Of a stretch of 34,498 nt of DNA, positions 1 through 7,819 are shown one piece after another. The stretch covers positions 1 to 34,498 of the forward strand of contig DYEN01000356.1 in assembly GCA_020725705.1 (NCBI GenBank). The letters are read 5' to 3'. The position numbers and the translations under genes were made by a program. Each line of letters opens with the position of its first letter. Position 1 is the first letter of the stretch. Below the pieces are notes generated by a model. The model had not been told where the DNA came from. It was given only the letters and a program-made list of their open reading frames with translations, and made no database searches. Source of the DNA: Anaerolinea sp. (GTDB taxonomy: Bacteria; Chloroflexota; Anaerolineae; Aggregatilineales; Aggregatilineaceae).

Positions 1-1038
1 ACCGGGCGCGCCGCCAAGCGCCTCAGCGAGGCAACCGGCTACCCCGCGCGCACCATCCACCGCATGTTGGGTTTCAGCCCGTCCGACTACAGCTTCGCGC
101 ACAACGAAGAGAACCCGCTCGACACGGACCTGGTCGTTATCGACGAAGTCTCGATGCTCGACCTGGTGCTGTTCTACAATCTGCTCAAGGCCATCCCGCC
201 GGACGCGCATCTGCTGCTGGTGGGGGATGTGGATCAGCTTCCGAGCGTGGGCGCGGGCGACGTGCTGCGCGATGTGATCCGTAGCGGGCGCGTGCCGGTC
301 ACGCGGCTGGACGTGATCTTCCGCCAGGCCGAAACCAGCCAGATTATCCGCAACGCCCACCGCATCAATCAGGGTGAAAGCCCGGATACATCCAACCGCA
401 GCGACGATTTCTTCCTGTTCGTCGAAGAAGATCCCGAGGCTGCTGCCCGGCTGCTGGTCGAGATCGTGCGCGATCGGATCCCGCGTAAGTTCGGGCTGGA
501 CGCGCTGGACGATATCCAGGTGATGGCACCGATGTATCGCGGCCCGATCGGGGTGCTGGCGCTCAACGAGGCGCTGCAAGAGGCGCTCAACCCCTCGCAC
601 GATCGCAAAGCCGAGCGCCGGCTGGCGGGCCGCCTGTTCCGCGTGGGCGACAAGGTCATTCAGACGCGCAACAACTACGAAAAAGACGTCTATAACGGGG
701 ACATCGGGCGTGTCTACAGCATCGACATGACCGACCAGGTGCTTACGGTCGTCATCGACGGGCGCTTCGTCCAATATGACTGGGCCGAGGCCGACGAGCT
801 GTCTCACGCTTACTGCATCAGCGTGCACCGCGCCCAGGGCGGCGAATACCCCTGCGTGGTCATGCCGATCATGACCCAGCATTATATGCTGCTCCAGCGC
901 AACCTACTCTACACCGCCGTGACGCGCGCGCGGCAGCTTGTCGTGCTGGTCGGCACACGCAAGGCGATCGCGATCGCGGTCAAGAACGATCAGGTGGCGC
1001 GGCGCTGGAGCGCGCTCGACTGGCGGTTGAGCGGTTAA
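1..1038 (+). CDS. recD2: RecD2-type ATP-dependent DNA helicase, 3' part (5' end outside window)
   Basis: This is the C-terminal 345 residues of an SF1B 5'-3' helicase of the RecD2 class, a cytoplasmic DNA repair and replication-associated motor that in most bacteria works without RecBC. The frame is open from base 1, and its first residues (TGRAAKRLSEATG) match the conserved block after the missing Walker A. Visible motifs are Walker B DLVVIDEVSMLD, motif III GDVDQLPSVGAGD, an FRQ motif IV, the DIQVMAPMYRGP block, GDKVIQTRNNY, SVHRAQGGEYP (motif V) and YTAVTRARQLVVLVG (motif VI). The internal ATG at 64 is not the start, because conserved sequence continues upstream of it. The TAA stop at 1036-1038 is followed 13 nt later by a 10-nt repeat patch. 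RecD2 identity is confident; whether the missing N-terminal region is complete cannot be seen. Confidence 0.93.
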   Translation, partial: TGRAAKRLSEATGYPARTIHRMLGFSPSDYSFAHNEENPLDTDLVVIDEVSMLDLVLFYNLLKAIPPDAHLLLVGDVDQLPSVGAGDVLRDVIRSGRVPVTRLDVIFRQAETSQIIRNAHRINQGESPDTSNRSDDFFLFVEEDPEAAARLLVEIVRDRIPRKFGLDALDDIQVMAPMYRGPIGVLALNEALQEALNPSHDRKAERRLAGRLFRVGDKVIQTRNNYEKDVYNGDIGRVYSIDMTDQVLTVVIDGRFVQYDWAEADELSHAYCISVHRAQGGEYPCVVMPIMTQHYMLLQRNLLYTAVTRARQLVVLVGTRKAIAIAVKNDQVARRWSALDWRLSG

Positions 1039-1050
1039 GAACAGCGCAAA

Positions 1051-1092
1051 GCAGCCAGAACGGCTAAAGGCAGCGAAGAGCGGCAAAAGCAG
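1051..1092 (+). repeat. Short copy of a degenerate 10-nt repeat family
   Basis: About four units of a degenerate 10-nt repeat (consensus close to RGCNAAAGGC) begin 13 nt after the recD2 stop. The opening block, GCAGCCAGAACGGCTAAA, is nearly identical to the opening of the larger array at 16399, which also begins 13 nt after a stop codon. No inverted partner is visible here, unlike at the second locus. The rest of the recD2-AAA gap (1093-1226) holds no recognisable gene. Confidence 0.6.
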
Positions 1093-1226
1093 GGGCGTGT
1101 AGAGGGCGCGGCGTGTTCCGCCCGTTTTCATTAGAAACCGGGTGGTATCCGAGATCTACCTGTTCCGTGCACGATCAGAACGGGCGCGCCCAGGGGCGAA
1201 GTGCGTGCAATGCAGCGTTGCCCCGC

Positions 1227-2471
1227 CTATCCCGCTTCGGGCAGGGTGGGCGGGTGCGCGGGCGGGCGCGGTTCGGGCGGTGTGGGATGGCTGCGCACGT
1301 AGGCCGCCAGCACCTGCGGGTAGACGCGCAGCGCGTCCCCCTGACCGGTCGGCTGGAGCAGCGACTTGGCGATCAGTTCCTGCACGACCCGCTCGTCGGG
1401 GGTGGGTTTGTTCTGGGCGACGGCATACAGCGCCGCGATCTCGGCGGCGGTCAGCGCGCGCAGCAGAGTCCGGCATTCGGCCTGGACGTTCGGCTCGGCG
1501 CTGAGCCGGGCAGCGGCCAGCTCGATGGCGTGCGGGTAGGTGCGGGCCTGGATGGCGGCCAGCTTGTCGGCGTGCTGAAACCCGGCCCGCATCAATCCGG
1601 CGAACCCACCCGTCGCCCGGATCAACAACCCCAGCGGATAGTCGTCCTTCGAGACACTGCGCTTCTCAAGCTGCTCGATCATGCGCCAGGCGTCGTCGTC
1701 GCCGAAGGGCTTGAGCCACACGACGTTATCGTGGAACAGCTCGAGGAACGGCTCCAGCACCGGCAGGCGGCTCCCCGCCAGCAGCGGCAGGCTGTTGCGC
1801 GTGAAGGTGGCGAACATCACCTGATATTTGAAGCGGTCGCGGATGCTGCGCAGCGCCACGAAGAAGTAGTTGGGCATTGTGTCCAGCAGCCGGTCGAACT
1901 CGTCCATCAGATAGGCGATGCGGATCGGGCGCCCAAGCAACCGATGGCCGGTCAGCGCCGCGTCGAGGATCGACTCTAGGTGGCGCAGCGCCAGGTGGGC
2001 GTGCAGGTGATCCTCGAAATCGGTGACGTCCGGGTGCGCGTTTTCGAAATGAGCTTGCAGGCGGGCGATCTTCTCGGCCAGCTCCGGGTCGGATTCCTGC
2101 CCTTCCACGGGGCGGTAGACCGGGTAGAGCTGCGGCGCGATCGTAGTGCGGTGGACCAGCAGCTCGAAACCCGGCCAGGCACGGGCCGCGATTTCCCCGC
2201 GATCGCCGGGGAGCGCCGGCAGCAGTGCGTTCGGGTCGACGTTGATCACGACGATCGGGCCGTGCTGAGCCGAGCGCGGCGCAAAGCGGTTCCAGGGGCT
2301 GGCCGGGTCGTTAGGCGCCAGCCGCTCCTGATCCAGATAGCGCAGCAGGTTGGTCTTGCCGATGCTGGGCGGGCCGATAACCGACACAGACTGCCCCTGA
2401 TCGAGCGCCTCGATAATGGCGGCGACCTCGGCCTGCCGATAGTCAGGATGGTAATAGCGCGGTGTGCTCAT
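1227..2471 (-). CDS. Stand-alone AAA+ / STAND-like ATPase of unknown role
   Basis: A 414-residue P-loop ATPase. Walker A is GPPSIGKT at residues 33-40 and Walker B is IAYLMDEFDRLL with D190 and E191. The N-terminal layout (a short lead-in, then the P-loop within 40 residues) resembles Orc1/Cdc6-like and STAND-type ATPases that act as regulators or in DNA transactions. The C-terminal 100 residues could be a winged helix but carry no motif I can name, and the tail is Pro-rich. I chose the ATG at 2471 because the conserved reading begins there; the frame extends upstream to 2609 but that stretch is promoter DNA with no protein-like composition. The gene stands alone, divergent from the PDH operon. 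Its function is unknown. Confidence 0.8.
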   Translation of the reverse strand: MSTPRYYHPDYRQAEVAAIIEALDQGQSVSVIGPPSIGKTNLLRYLDQERLAPNDPASPWNRFAPRSAQHGPIVVINVDPNALLPALPGDRGEIAARAWPGFELLVHRTTIAPQLYPVYRPVEGQESDPELAEKIARLQAHFENAHPDVTDFEDHLHAHLALRHLESILDAALTGHRLLGRPIRIAYLMDEFDRLLDTMPNYFFVALRSIRDRFKYQVMFATFTRNSLPLLAGSRLPVLEPFLELFHDNVVWLKPFGDDDAWRMIEQLEKRSVSKDDYPLGLLIRATGGFAGLMRAGFQHADKLAAIQARTYPHAIELAAARLSAEPNVQAECRTLLRALTAAEIAALYAVAQNKPTPDERVVQELIAKSLLQPTGQGDALRVYPQVLAAYVRSHPTPPEPRPPAHPPTLPEAG

Positions 2472-2536
2472 GGGTCCGTCCGTGCCAGATAGACGCGCCG
2501 GGGAGCGGCGGTCGGCGGAACACTGCCTAAAATTCC

Positions 2537-2567
2537 ATTGTAAAACGAAAGCCAGGGCGTTTGCCAA
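2537..2567 (-). promoter_or_regulatory. Candidate sigma70 promoter for the AAA ATPase gene
   Basis: On the minus strand TTGGCA (2567-2562) is followed 19 nt later by TACAAT (2542-2537). The spacing is longer than optimal. The -35 overlaps the -35 of the divergent PDH promoter, because TTGCCAA read on one strand gives TTGGCAA on the other. Confidence 0.4.
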
Positions 2568-2589
2568 TGGCTGGCGCGATATGTACAAT
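2561..2589 (+). promoter_or_regulatory. Sigma70-type promoter of the PDH operon
   Basis: TTGCCA (2561-2566), exactly 17 nt, then TACAAT (2584-2589) form a good sigma70 match. The predicted start site near 2596 leaves a leader of about 80 nt before pdhA. The 2472-2675 gap holds this promoter and its divergent partner. Confidence 0.65.
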
Positions 2590-2675
2590 CTCCATGATGC
2601 CGCCACCAAGTCAGTTCTCTCTTACAGGCGCACACTCCCGCCTGTTTTCGCGCTATCTCAACAGGGAATGGGTCT

Positions 2676-3656
2676 ATGGCAACACCAAATAAGGAAACAC
2701 TGCTCGATTGGTACCACCAGATGGTGCTGATTCGACGGTTCGAAGAACGCTGCGCCGAGCTATACCAGCAGGGGTTGATCGGCGGGTTTCTGCATCTGTA
2801 CATCGGCCAGGAAGCGACGGGAGTTGGCGCGGTCGCGGCGCTGAAAGAGCATGATCACGTCATTACTGCCTACCGGGATCACGGGATCGCGCTGGCGCGC
2901 GGGCTGGACCCCAAGCGGGTAATGGCCGAGATGCTCGGCAAGGTCGATGGTGTCAGCGGCGGCAAGGGCGGCTCGATGCACCTGGCGGATCGCGAGCGCC
3001 GCTTCTGGGGCGGCTACGGGATCGTCGGTGGGCATTTGCCGCTGGCAGCCGGGATCGCGCTGGCCTCGAAGTACGAGGACCGTGGCGAGGTGGTGCTGTG
3101 CCTGATGGGCGACGGCGCCACGAATATCGGCTATTTCCACGAATCGCTCAACCTGAGCGCGGTGTGGGAGCTGCCGGTCGTCTGGCTGATCGAGAACAAC
3201 CAGTACGGTATGGGGACCTCGGTGGCACGCGCCAGCGGCGTGACGGAGTTGGTCAAAAAGGCGCGTGCGTACGGCGATAACGGGCGCGGCATGAAAGAAG
3301 GCCCGCGCATCGACGGCATGAACGTGCTCGAAGTCTACGAGCAGGTCAGCGAGGCCGTCGAGTACGCGCGCAAGCACGGCCCGATCCTGGTGGAATCCCT
3401 GACCTATCGCTTGCAGGGGCACAGCATGGGCGACCCGGAGCGGTATCGCACCAAGGAAGAGGTCGAGCAGTACGTCGCCAGCGGCCCGATTGGCCGCTTC
3501 CGCACCTATCTCATCGAGAAATACAAGAACATCGAACCCAAGCTTGATGAGATCGACGCGCGAGCTCTCGAAGAAGTCGATGAGGCGGTGGAGTTCGCCA
3601 AGAACAGCCCCGACCCGACCTTCGAAGACCTGGTTCGTCACGTGTACGTGGATTGA
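2676..3656 (+). CDS. pdhA: Pyruvate dehydrogenase E1 component, alpha subunit
   Basis: A 326-residue thiamine-diphosphate-dependent E1 alpha subunit that decarboxylates a 2-oxoacid (most likely pyruvate) and passes the acyl group to the lipoyl arm of E2. The ThDP-binding motif runs from G145-D146-G147 to N174-N175 (GDGATNIGYFHESLN ... ENNQYGMGTS). The RLQGHSMGDPERYRT loop corresponds to the phosphorylation loop of eukaryotic E1. Length is typical. The start has AGGGA at 2663-2667, 8 nt upstream. It is the first gene of a pdhA-pdhB-E2 operon with a 7-nt gap to pdhB. The substrate could instead be acetoin or a branched-chain 2-oxoacid; the neighbours do not point to those, so pyruvate is the preferred reading. 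Confidence 0.9.
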   Translation: MATPNKETLLDWYHQMVLIRRFEERCAELYQQGLIGGFLHLYIGQEATGVGAVAALKEHDHVITAYRDHGIALARGLDPKRVMAEMLGKVDGVSGGKGGSMHLADRERRFWGGYGIVGGHLPLAAGIALASKYEDRGEVVLCLMGDGATNIGYFHESLNLSAVWELPVVWLIENNQYGMGTSVARASGVTELVKKARAYGDNGRGMKEGPRIDGMNVLEVYEQVSEAVEYARKHGPILVESLTYRLQGHSMGDPERYRTKEEVEQYVASGPIGRFRTYLIEKYKNIEPKLDEIDARALEEVDEAVEFAKNSPDPTFEDLVRHVYVD

Positions 3657-3663
3657 GGGCAAA

Positions 3664-4650
3664 ATGGCAGACAGACCGATTACCATTCGCGAGGCGCTGA
3701 GCGCGGCCCTGCGCGAGGAAATGCAGCGCGACGAGCGCGTGTTCATCATGGGTGAAGAAGTCGGCGTGTGGGGCGGCACCTACGCCGTGACGCGCGGCTT
3801 TCTGGACGAGTTCGGCGAAAAGCGCGTGCGCGACACACCCATCGCCGAGATGGTGATCGCCGGTGCAGCCGTCGGCGCGGCGATGGCCGGGCTGCGGCCT
3901 GTGGCCGAGATCATGACGATCAACTTCGCCTTCCTGGCCCTGGACGCGATTGTGAACCACGCGGCCAAAGTGCGCTACATGTTCAACGGGCAGTTCACCG
4001 TTCCGCTGGTCATCCGCACGACGACGGGCGGCGGCAAACAGCTCGGCGCGACCCATTCCCACGCGCCCGAGGTGATCTTCGCCCACTTCCCCGGCCTGTA
4101 TGTCGCCGTGCCCGGCACGGCCTACGACGCCAAGGGTATGCTCAAGGCCGCCATCCGCGACGACAACCCGGTGCTCTTCGTCGAACACAGCACCATGCTC
4201 CAGCGCCGCAGCCCGGTTCCCGACGACCCAGACTTCTTGCTGCCCATCGGCAAGAGCGATGTCAAACGCCGGGGCGACGATGTGACGATTGTGACCTTTA
4301 GCAAGGGCCTGGAGTGGTCGATGGCAGCGGCGGAGACGCTGGCGCAGGACGGCATCGAGGCCGAGATCATCGATCTGCGCTGGCTGCGCCCGCTGGACCT
4401 GGAGCCGGTCTTCGAGAGCTTCAAGAAGACCAACCGCTGCGTGGTGGTCGAGGAAAGCCTGCCGATGTTCAACGTCGGCGCCGAGATTGCCGCGCGGCTT
4501 CAGGACGAGCTGTTCGACTATATGGACGCGCCGGTCAAGCGTGTGGCGGCGATGGACGTCCCGCTGCCCTATGCCGCCGAGATCGAGCGGATGGCGCTGC
4601 CGAGTCCTGAGAAGATCGTCAAGGCGGTGAAGGAGGTCGTCGGTGGCTGA
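3664..4650 (+). CDS. pdhB: Pyruvate dehydrogenase E1 component, beta subunit
   Basis: A 328-residue E1 beta subunit that pairs with E1 alpha in an alpha2beta2 tetramer. Features are ITIREALSAALREEM at the N-terminus, the EEVGVWGGTYAVTRGF loop, DTPIAEMVIAGAAVGAAM, the pyrimidine-binding domain around MTINFAFLALDAIVN, and the transketolase C-terminal domain with VVVEESLPMFNVGAEIAA. The frame is open far upstream, but the ATG at 3664, 7 nt after the pdhA stop, begins the conserved sequence. The 3' end overlaps the E2 start by 8 nt and contains the E2 ribosome binding site. Confidence 0.93.
   Translation: MADRPITIREALSAALREEMQRDERVFIMGEEVGVWGGTYAVTRGFLDEFGEKRVRDTPIAEMVIAGAAVGAAMAGLRPVAEIMTINFAFLALDAIVNHAAKVRYMFNGQFTVPLVIRTTTGGGKQLGATHSHAPEVIFAHFPGLYVAVPGTAYDAKGMLKAAIRDDNPVLFVEHSTMLQRRSPVPDDPDFLLPIGKSDVKRRGDDVTIVTFSKGLEWSMAAAETLAQDGIEAEIIDLRWLRPLDLEPVFESFKKTNRCVVVEESLPMFNVGAEIAARLQDELFDYMDAPVKRVAAMDVPLPYAAEIERMALPSPEKIVKAVKEVVGG
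4631..4637 (+). promoter_or_regulatory. Strong Shine-Dalgarno that fixes the GTG start of E2
   Basis: AGGAGGT lies inside the last codons of pdhB, 5 nt before the GTG at 4643. It supports the non-ATG start and the 8-nt overlap, and implies independent ribosome loading on E2. Confidence 0.75.
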
Positions 4651-6004
4651 GACACTCACCATGCCCAAGCTGGGCTTCGACATGGCAGAAGGCACGCTGA
4701 TCGCCTGGACCAAGTCGGTCGGCGATACGATTAACAAGGGGGATGTGATCGCCGAGATCGAGACCGACAAGGCCACGATCGAGATCGAAGCACAGGCGGG
4801 CGGCACGATCTTGAAATTCCTGGCCGAGCCGGGCGATGTCGTCCCGGTGGGCGCGCCGATCGCGTATGTTGGCGCCGAGGGCGAGCAGGTGCCCGAGGAA
4901 GGCGCTCCGCCGCCCGCCGCGGAGCCGCCCAGCCAGGCCGAGGCCGAGGCTGTGGCCGCACCGCCCAAGCCCGAAGCCGCGCCCGGTAAAACCGAAGACA
5001 AGGACGAAGGCGAGGCGCGGCCCCAGTACGCCGAAGCCAAAGCCGAAGCTGAGGCAGAGGGCACTGAGGAAGCCGGTTTCATCAAAGCCAGCCCGATCGC
5101 GCGGCGCATCGCCGACGAGCGCGGTATTGATCTGCGCCGCGTCAAGGGGACAGGACCCGGCGGGCGGATCGTCAAGCGCGACGTCGAGGAGTTCCCGGTC
5201 GAGGAAGCCCCGGCAGCCCCGGTCAAAGAGGCCGCGCCTGCGCCTGCAGCGGCACCCGCGCCGTCTGTTGAGCTGCCGCAGCCCTCGGTTGGCGAAGTGC
5301 CGTCCGGCCCGGATGTGGAGATCATCGAGATCAGCCGGCTGCGCAAGCGTATCGGCCAGCGGATGGTCGAGAGCAAGCTCTACGTCCCGCACTTCTATGT
5401 CACGACGGCTATCGACGTCACGGCACTACTTGAGCTGCGCAAGCAGTTGAACGAGAGCATCCCGGACGAAGCGCGCAAGATCAGCGTCAACGACCTGATC
5501 GTCAAAGGGGCGGCGCTGGCCCTGCGCGAGTACCCAAACCTCAACACGCACTTCTACGGCGACCGGCTCGTGCGGCACAAGCGCATCCACATCGGGATCG
5601 CTGTGGCGCTGCCCGGCGGCGGCCTGATGAACGTGGTCGCGCGGGACGCCGACAAGACGGCGCTGGGGACGATGGCGGTCCAGAACCGCGAGATGATCGC
5701 CCGCGCCCGCGAGGGCAAGGTCCGCGCCGAGGATGTAGAAGGTAGCACCTTCAGCGTCAGCAACCTGGGTCCGTACGACGTCGATCACTTCGCGGCGATC
5801 ATCAACCCGCCCGAAGCCGCGATCCTGGCCATCGGCGCGGCCCGCAAGACGCCGGTCGTGCTGGATGACGATACGGTGGGCGTGCGCATGATCATGAAGG
5901 CGACGATCAGCGTCGATCACCGTGTCAGCGACGGGGCCGAGGGTGCGGAGTTTCTCAAACTCTTTAAAGATCTGCTCGAAAACCCGATGCGGCTGCTGAT
6001 GTAG
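4643..6004 (+). CDS. pdhC: Dihydrolipoamide acyltransferase, E2 of the pyruvate dehydrogenase complex
   Basis: A 453-residue E2 core enzyme that carries acetyl groups on lipoyl-lysine and transfers them to CoA. Domain order: one lipoyl domain (residues 1-78, lipoyl lysine K43 in ETDKATIE); a charged Ala/Glu/Pro linker (about 80-145); a peripheral-subunit-binding domain (about 148-186, ASPIARRIADERGIDL then GTGPGGRIVKRD); a second Ala/Pro linker; and a catalytic domain (about 225-453) with the DHRVSDG active-site motif. It starts at GTG 4643 with AGGAGGT upstream. It ends the operon 43 nt before a terminator. No E3 gene follows, so lipoamide dehydrogenase must be encoded elsewhere. One lipoyl domain is on the low side but common in bacteria. 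Confidence 0.93.
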   Translation: MAETLTMPKLGFDMAEGTLIAWTKSVGDTINKGDVIAEIETDKATIEIEAQAGGTILKFLAEPGDVVPVGAPIAYVGAEGEQVPEEGAPPPAAEPPSQAEAEAVAAPPKPEAAPGKTEDKDEGEARPQYAEAKAEAEAEGTEEAGFIKASPIARRIADERGIDLRRVKGTGPGGRIVKRDVEEFPVEEAPAAPVKEAAPAPAAAPAPSVELPQPSVGEVPSGPDVEIIEISRLRKRIGQRMVESKLYVPHFYVTTAIDVTALLELRKQLNESIPDEARKISVNDLIVKGAALALREYPNLNTHFYGDRLVRHKRIHIGIAVALPGGGLMNVVARDADKTALGTMAVQNREMIARAREGKVRAEDVEGSTFSVSNLGPYDVDHFAAIINPPEAAILAIGAARKTPVVLDDDTVGVRMIMKATISVDHRVSDGAEGAEFLKLFKDLLENPMRLLM

Positions 6005-6046
6005 CCCTGGCGTGGCCCATGCGGCGCGCCTGAGCATGACGAATCG

Positions 6047-6085
6047 AACCGGGGCCGAGCATGGCTGCTCCCCCGGTTTTGTTTT
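6047..6085 (+). terminator. Rho-independent terminator of the PDH operon
   Basis: AACCGGGG (6047-6054) pairs perfectly with CCCCGGTT (6071-6078). An inner stem GAGCA/TGCTC closes a TGGC loop, and the hairpin runs into TTTTGTTTT at 6077-6085. Confidence 0.88.
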
Positions 6086-6126
6086 GGCGCGGGCAATCGT
6101 TTCAGTTGGAGCGGTGAAGCGGTGAT

Positions 6127-6165
6127 AGATAGTACTGTCTGCCGCTGAAAGAAGCATGCTATACT
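6127..6165 (+). promoter_or_regulatory. Extended -10 promoter of glpABC with a possible operator
   Basis: TGCTATACT at 6157-6165 is an extended -10 element (TG-N-TATACT) with no good -35. A 14-nt near-palindrome at 6127-6140 (AGA, t, AGTACT, g, TCT) sits where the -35 would be, a position suited to a repressor or activator of the glycerol-3-phosphate operon. Confidence 0.5.
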
Positions 6166-6199
6166 CGCCTACACAATCGGCACTGGATAGGAGTCACCT

Positions 6200-7819
6200 T
6201 TGGAAACGACGTCAGTTGATGTCCTCGTCGTGGGTGGGGGGGCGACGGGTGCCGCAGCGGCCTACGACCTGGCGCGGCGCGGCGTTCGGGTGTTGTTGGT
6301 GGACCAGAACGACCTGACGACCGGCACGTCCGGGCGCTATCACGGGCTGCTCCATTCCGGCGGGCGTTACGTCATCACCGACTTTGACACGGCGGTGGAA
6401 TGCATCACCGAGAACCTGATCCTGCGCCGCATCGCGCCCTTTGCCATCGAAGATACGGGCGGGCTGTTTGTGGCGACTTCGCAGGATCCCGATGATTTCC
6501 CGGCGCGCTGGGTTGCCGCCTGCGCCAGAGCCGGCATCGCCACCGAGGCCCTGACCCCGGAGCAGGCGCGCGCGCTGGAGCCGGCCCTGACGCGCGACAT
6601 CACCGCTGTCTACCGCGTGCCGGATGCCTCGTGCGATTCGTTCGATCTCAATCACGGCTTCATCACGGCTGCGCGCACCTACGGCGGCGATGCCTGGATC
6701 TATCAGCGCGTGACGGGCTTTCTGACCGACGGCGACGCGGTGGTCGGCGCGGAGCTGGAAGACACGCGCACCGGCGAGCGGCGGCGGGTGCATGCCGCGT
6801 GCGTGCTCAACGCGACCGGCCCCTGGGCCGGCGTCGTCGCCGGGCTGGTGGGTCTGGACGTGAAGATCCGGCTCGACCGTGGCTCGATGGTCGCCATGAA
6901 CATCCGCTGGGTGAACACGATCGTCAACCGGCTGCGCCCGCCCTCGGACGGCGACATCCTTGTGCCGGTCGGGACGGTCTGCGTGTTGGGCACGACCTCG
7001 ATCCGCACCGAGGATCCAGCCGACACACATGTGGACGTGTCGGAAGTCAGCACGTTGCTGCGTGAGGCCGACGTGGTGGTGCCCGGCATCCGGCAAGGGC
7101 GGGCGCTGCGCGCCTGGGCGGGTGTGCGCCCGCTCTACGAGCCGCCGGCAGAGCTGGCACAGCTTGAGAGCGGGCACAACGTCAGCCGGCGCTTCGCGGT
7201 GATCGACCACACCGAGCGCGACGGGCTGCGCGGCCTGGTGACGGTGGTGGGCGGCAAGCTGACGACCTGCCGTCTGATGGCCGAGCAGGCGGTCGATGTT
7301 GTCTGCCGGCAGCTTGGCATCTCGGCGCGTTGCACGACCGCCGACGAGCCGCTGCCCGTCCCCGAAACCTCGCCGCGACATTATCACCAACTGACTCACC
7401 GCGTGCACCGGCTGGAGCACGGCGAGATGCCCGGCGCGCTGATCTGCGAGTGCGAGGTTGTCACGCGGCCGCAGTTGGAAGCGCGCATCGCCGCCTATGG
7501 GGATCAGCCGGTGGCGCTGGACGACCTGCGCCGCGATCTGCGCCTGGGGATGGGCCCATGCCAGGCGGGGTTCTGCGGCTATCGCGCGGCGGGCATCCTG
7601 CACGCGGCGAAGGGGCTGTCACCCGGAGACGCGACACGCGCGCTGGGCGCGTTCGTCGGCGAGCGGTTCCGAGGCGTGCGGCCGCTGCTCTACGGCCACC
7701 AACTGCGCCAGCTCTATCTGGACGAGCTGATCTACCGGCGCACGCTGGGCCTGGACACGCTTTTGACGCTCGACCAGCCGCAACCTGAGGGGGTGAGCGA
7801 TGCCGGCAGCGAAGCCTGA
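6200..7819 (+). CDS. glpA: Anaerobic glycerol-3-phosphate dehydrogenase, subunit A (FAD)
   Basis: A 539-residue catalytic flavoprotein that oxidises sn-glycerol 3-phosphate to dihydroxyacetone phosphate at the inner face of the membrane. Its electrons go through GlpC to the quinone pool. The FAD dinucleotide-binding motif is VLVVGGGATGAAAA (residues 8-21), followed by the DLTTGTSGRYHGLLHSGG flavin-binding segment. The C-terminal third has a BFD-like [2Fe-2S] domain with C416, C418, C454 and C459. The start is TTG at 6200, chosen because AGGAG lies 6 nt upstream (6189-6193). It overlaps glpB by 20 nt. The length and the C-terminal cysteines separate it from the aerobic GlpD enzyme. Confidence 0.93.
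   Translation: METTSVDVLVVGGGATGAAAAYDLARRGVRVLLVDQNDLTTGTSGRYHGLLHSGGRYVITDFDTAVECITENLILRRIAPFAIEDTGGLFVATSQDPDDFPARWVAACARAGIATEALTPEQARALEPALTRDITAVYRVPDASCDSFDLNHGFITAARTYGGDAWIYQRVTGFLTDGDAVVGAELEDTRTGERRRVHAACVLNATGPWAGVVAGLVGLDVKIRLDRGSMVAMNIRWVNTIVNRLRPPSDGDILVPVGTVCVLGTTSIRTEDPADTHVDVSEVSTLLREADVVVPGIRQGRALRAWAGVRPLYEPPAELAQLESGHNVSRRFAVIDHTERDGLRGLVTVVGGKLTTCRLMAEQAVDVVCRQLGISARCTTADEPLPVPETSPRHYHQLTHRVHRLEHGEMPGALICECEVVTRPQLEARIAAYGDQPVALDDLRRDLRLGMGPCQAGFCGYRAAGILHAAKGLSPGDATRALGAFVGERFRGVRPLLYGHQLRQLYLDELIYRRTLGLDTLLTLDQPQPEGVSDAGSEA

Noticed and set aside
3511-5376. A 621-codon open frame on the minus strand across pdhB and E2
   Set aside because: It lies antisense to two clearly conserved PDH genes and has low-complexity Ser/Ala/Gly-rich sequence, typical of shadow frames in high-GC DNA.
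6212-7603. A 463-codon open frame antisense to glpA
   Set aside because: GlpA has clear FAD and Fe-S motifs on the other strand; the antisense translation has none.
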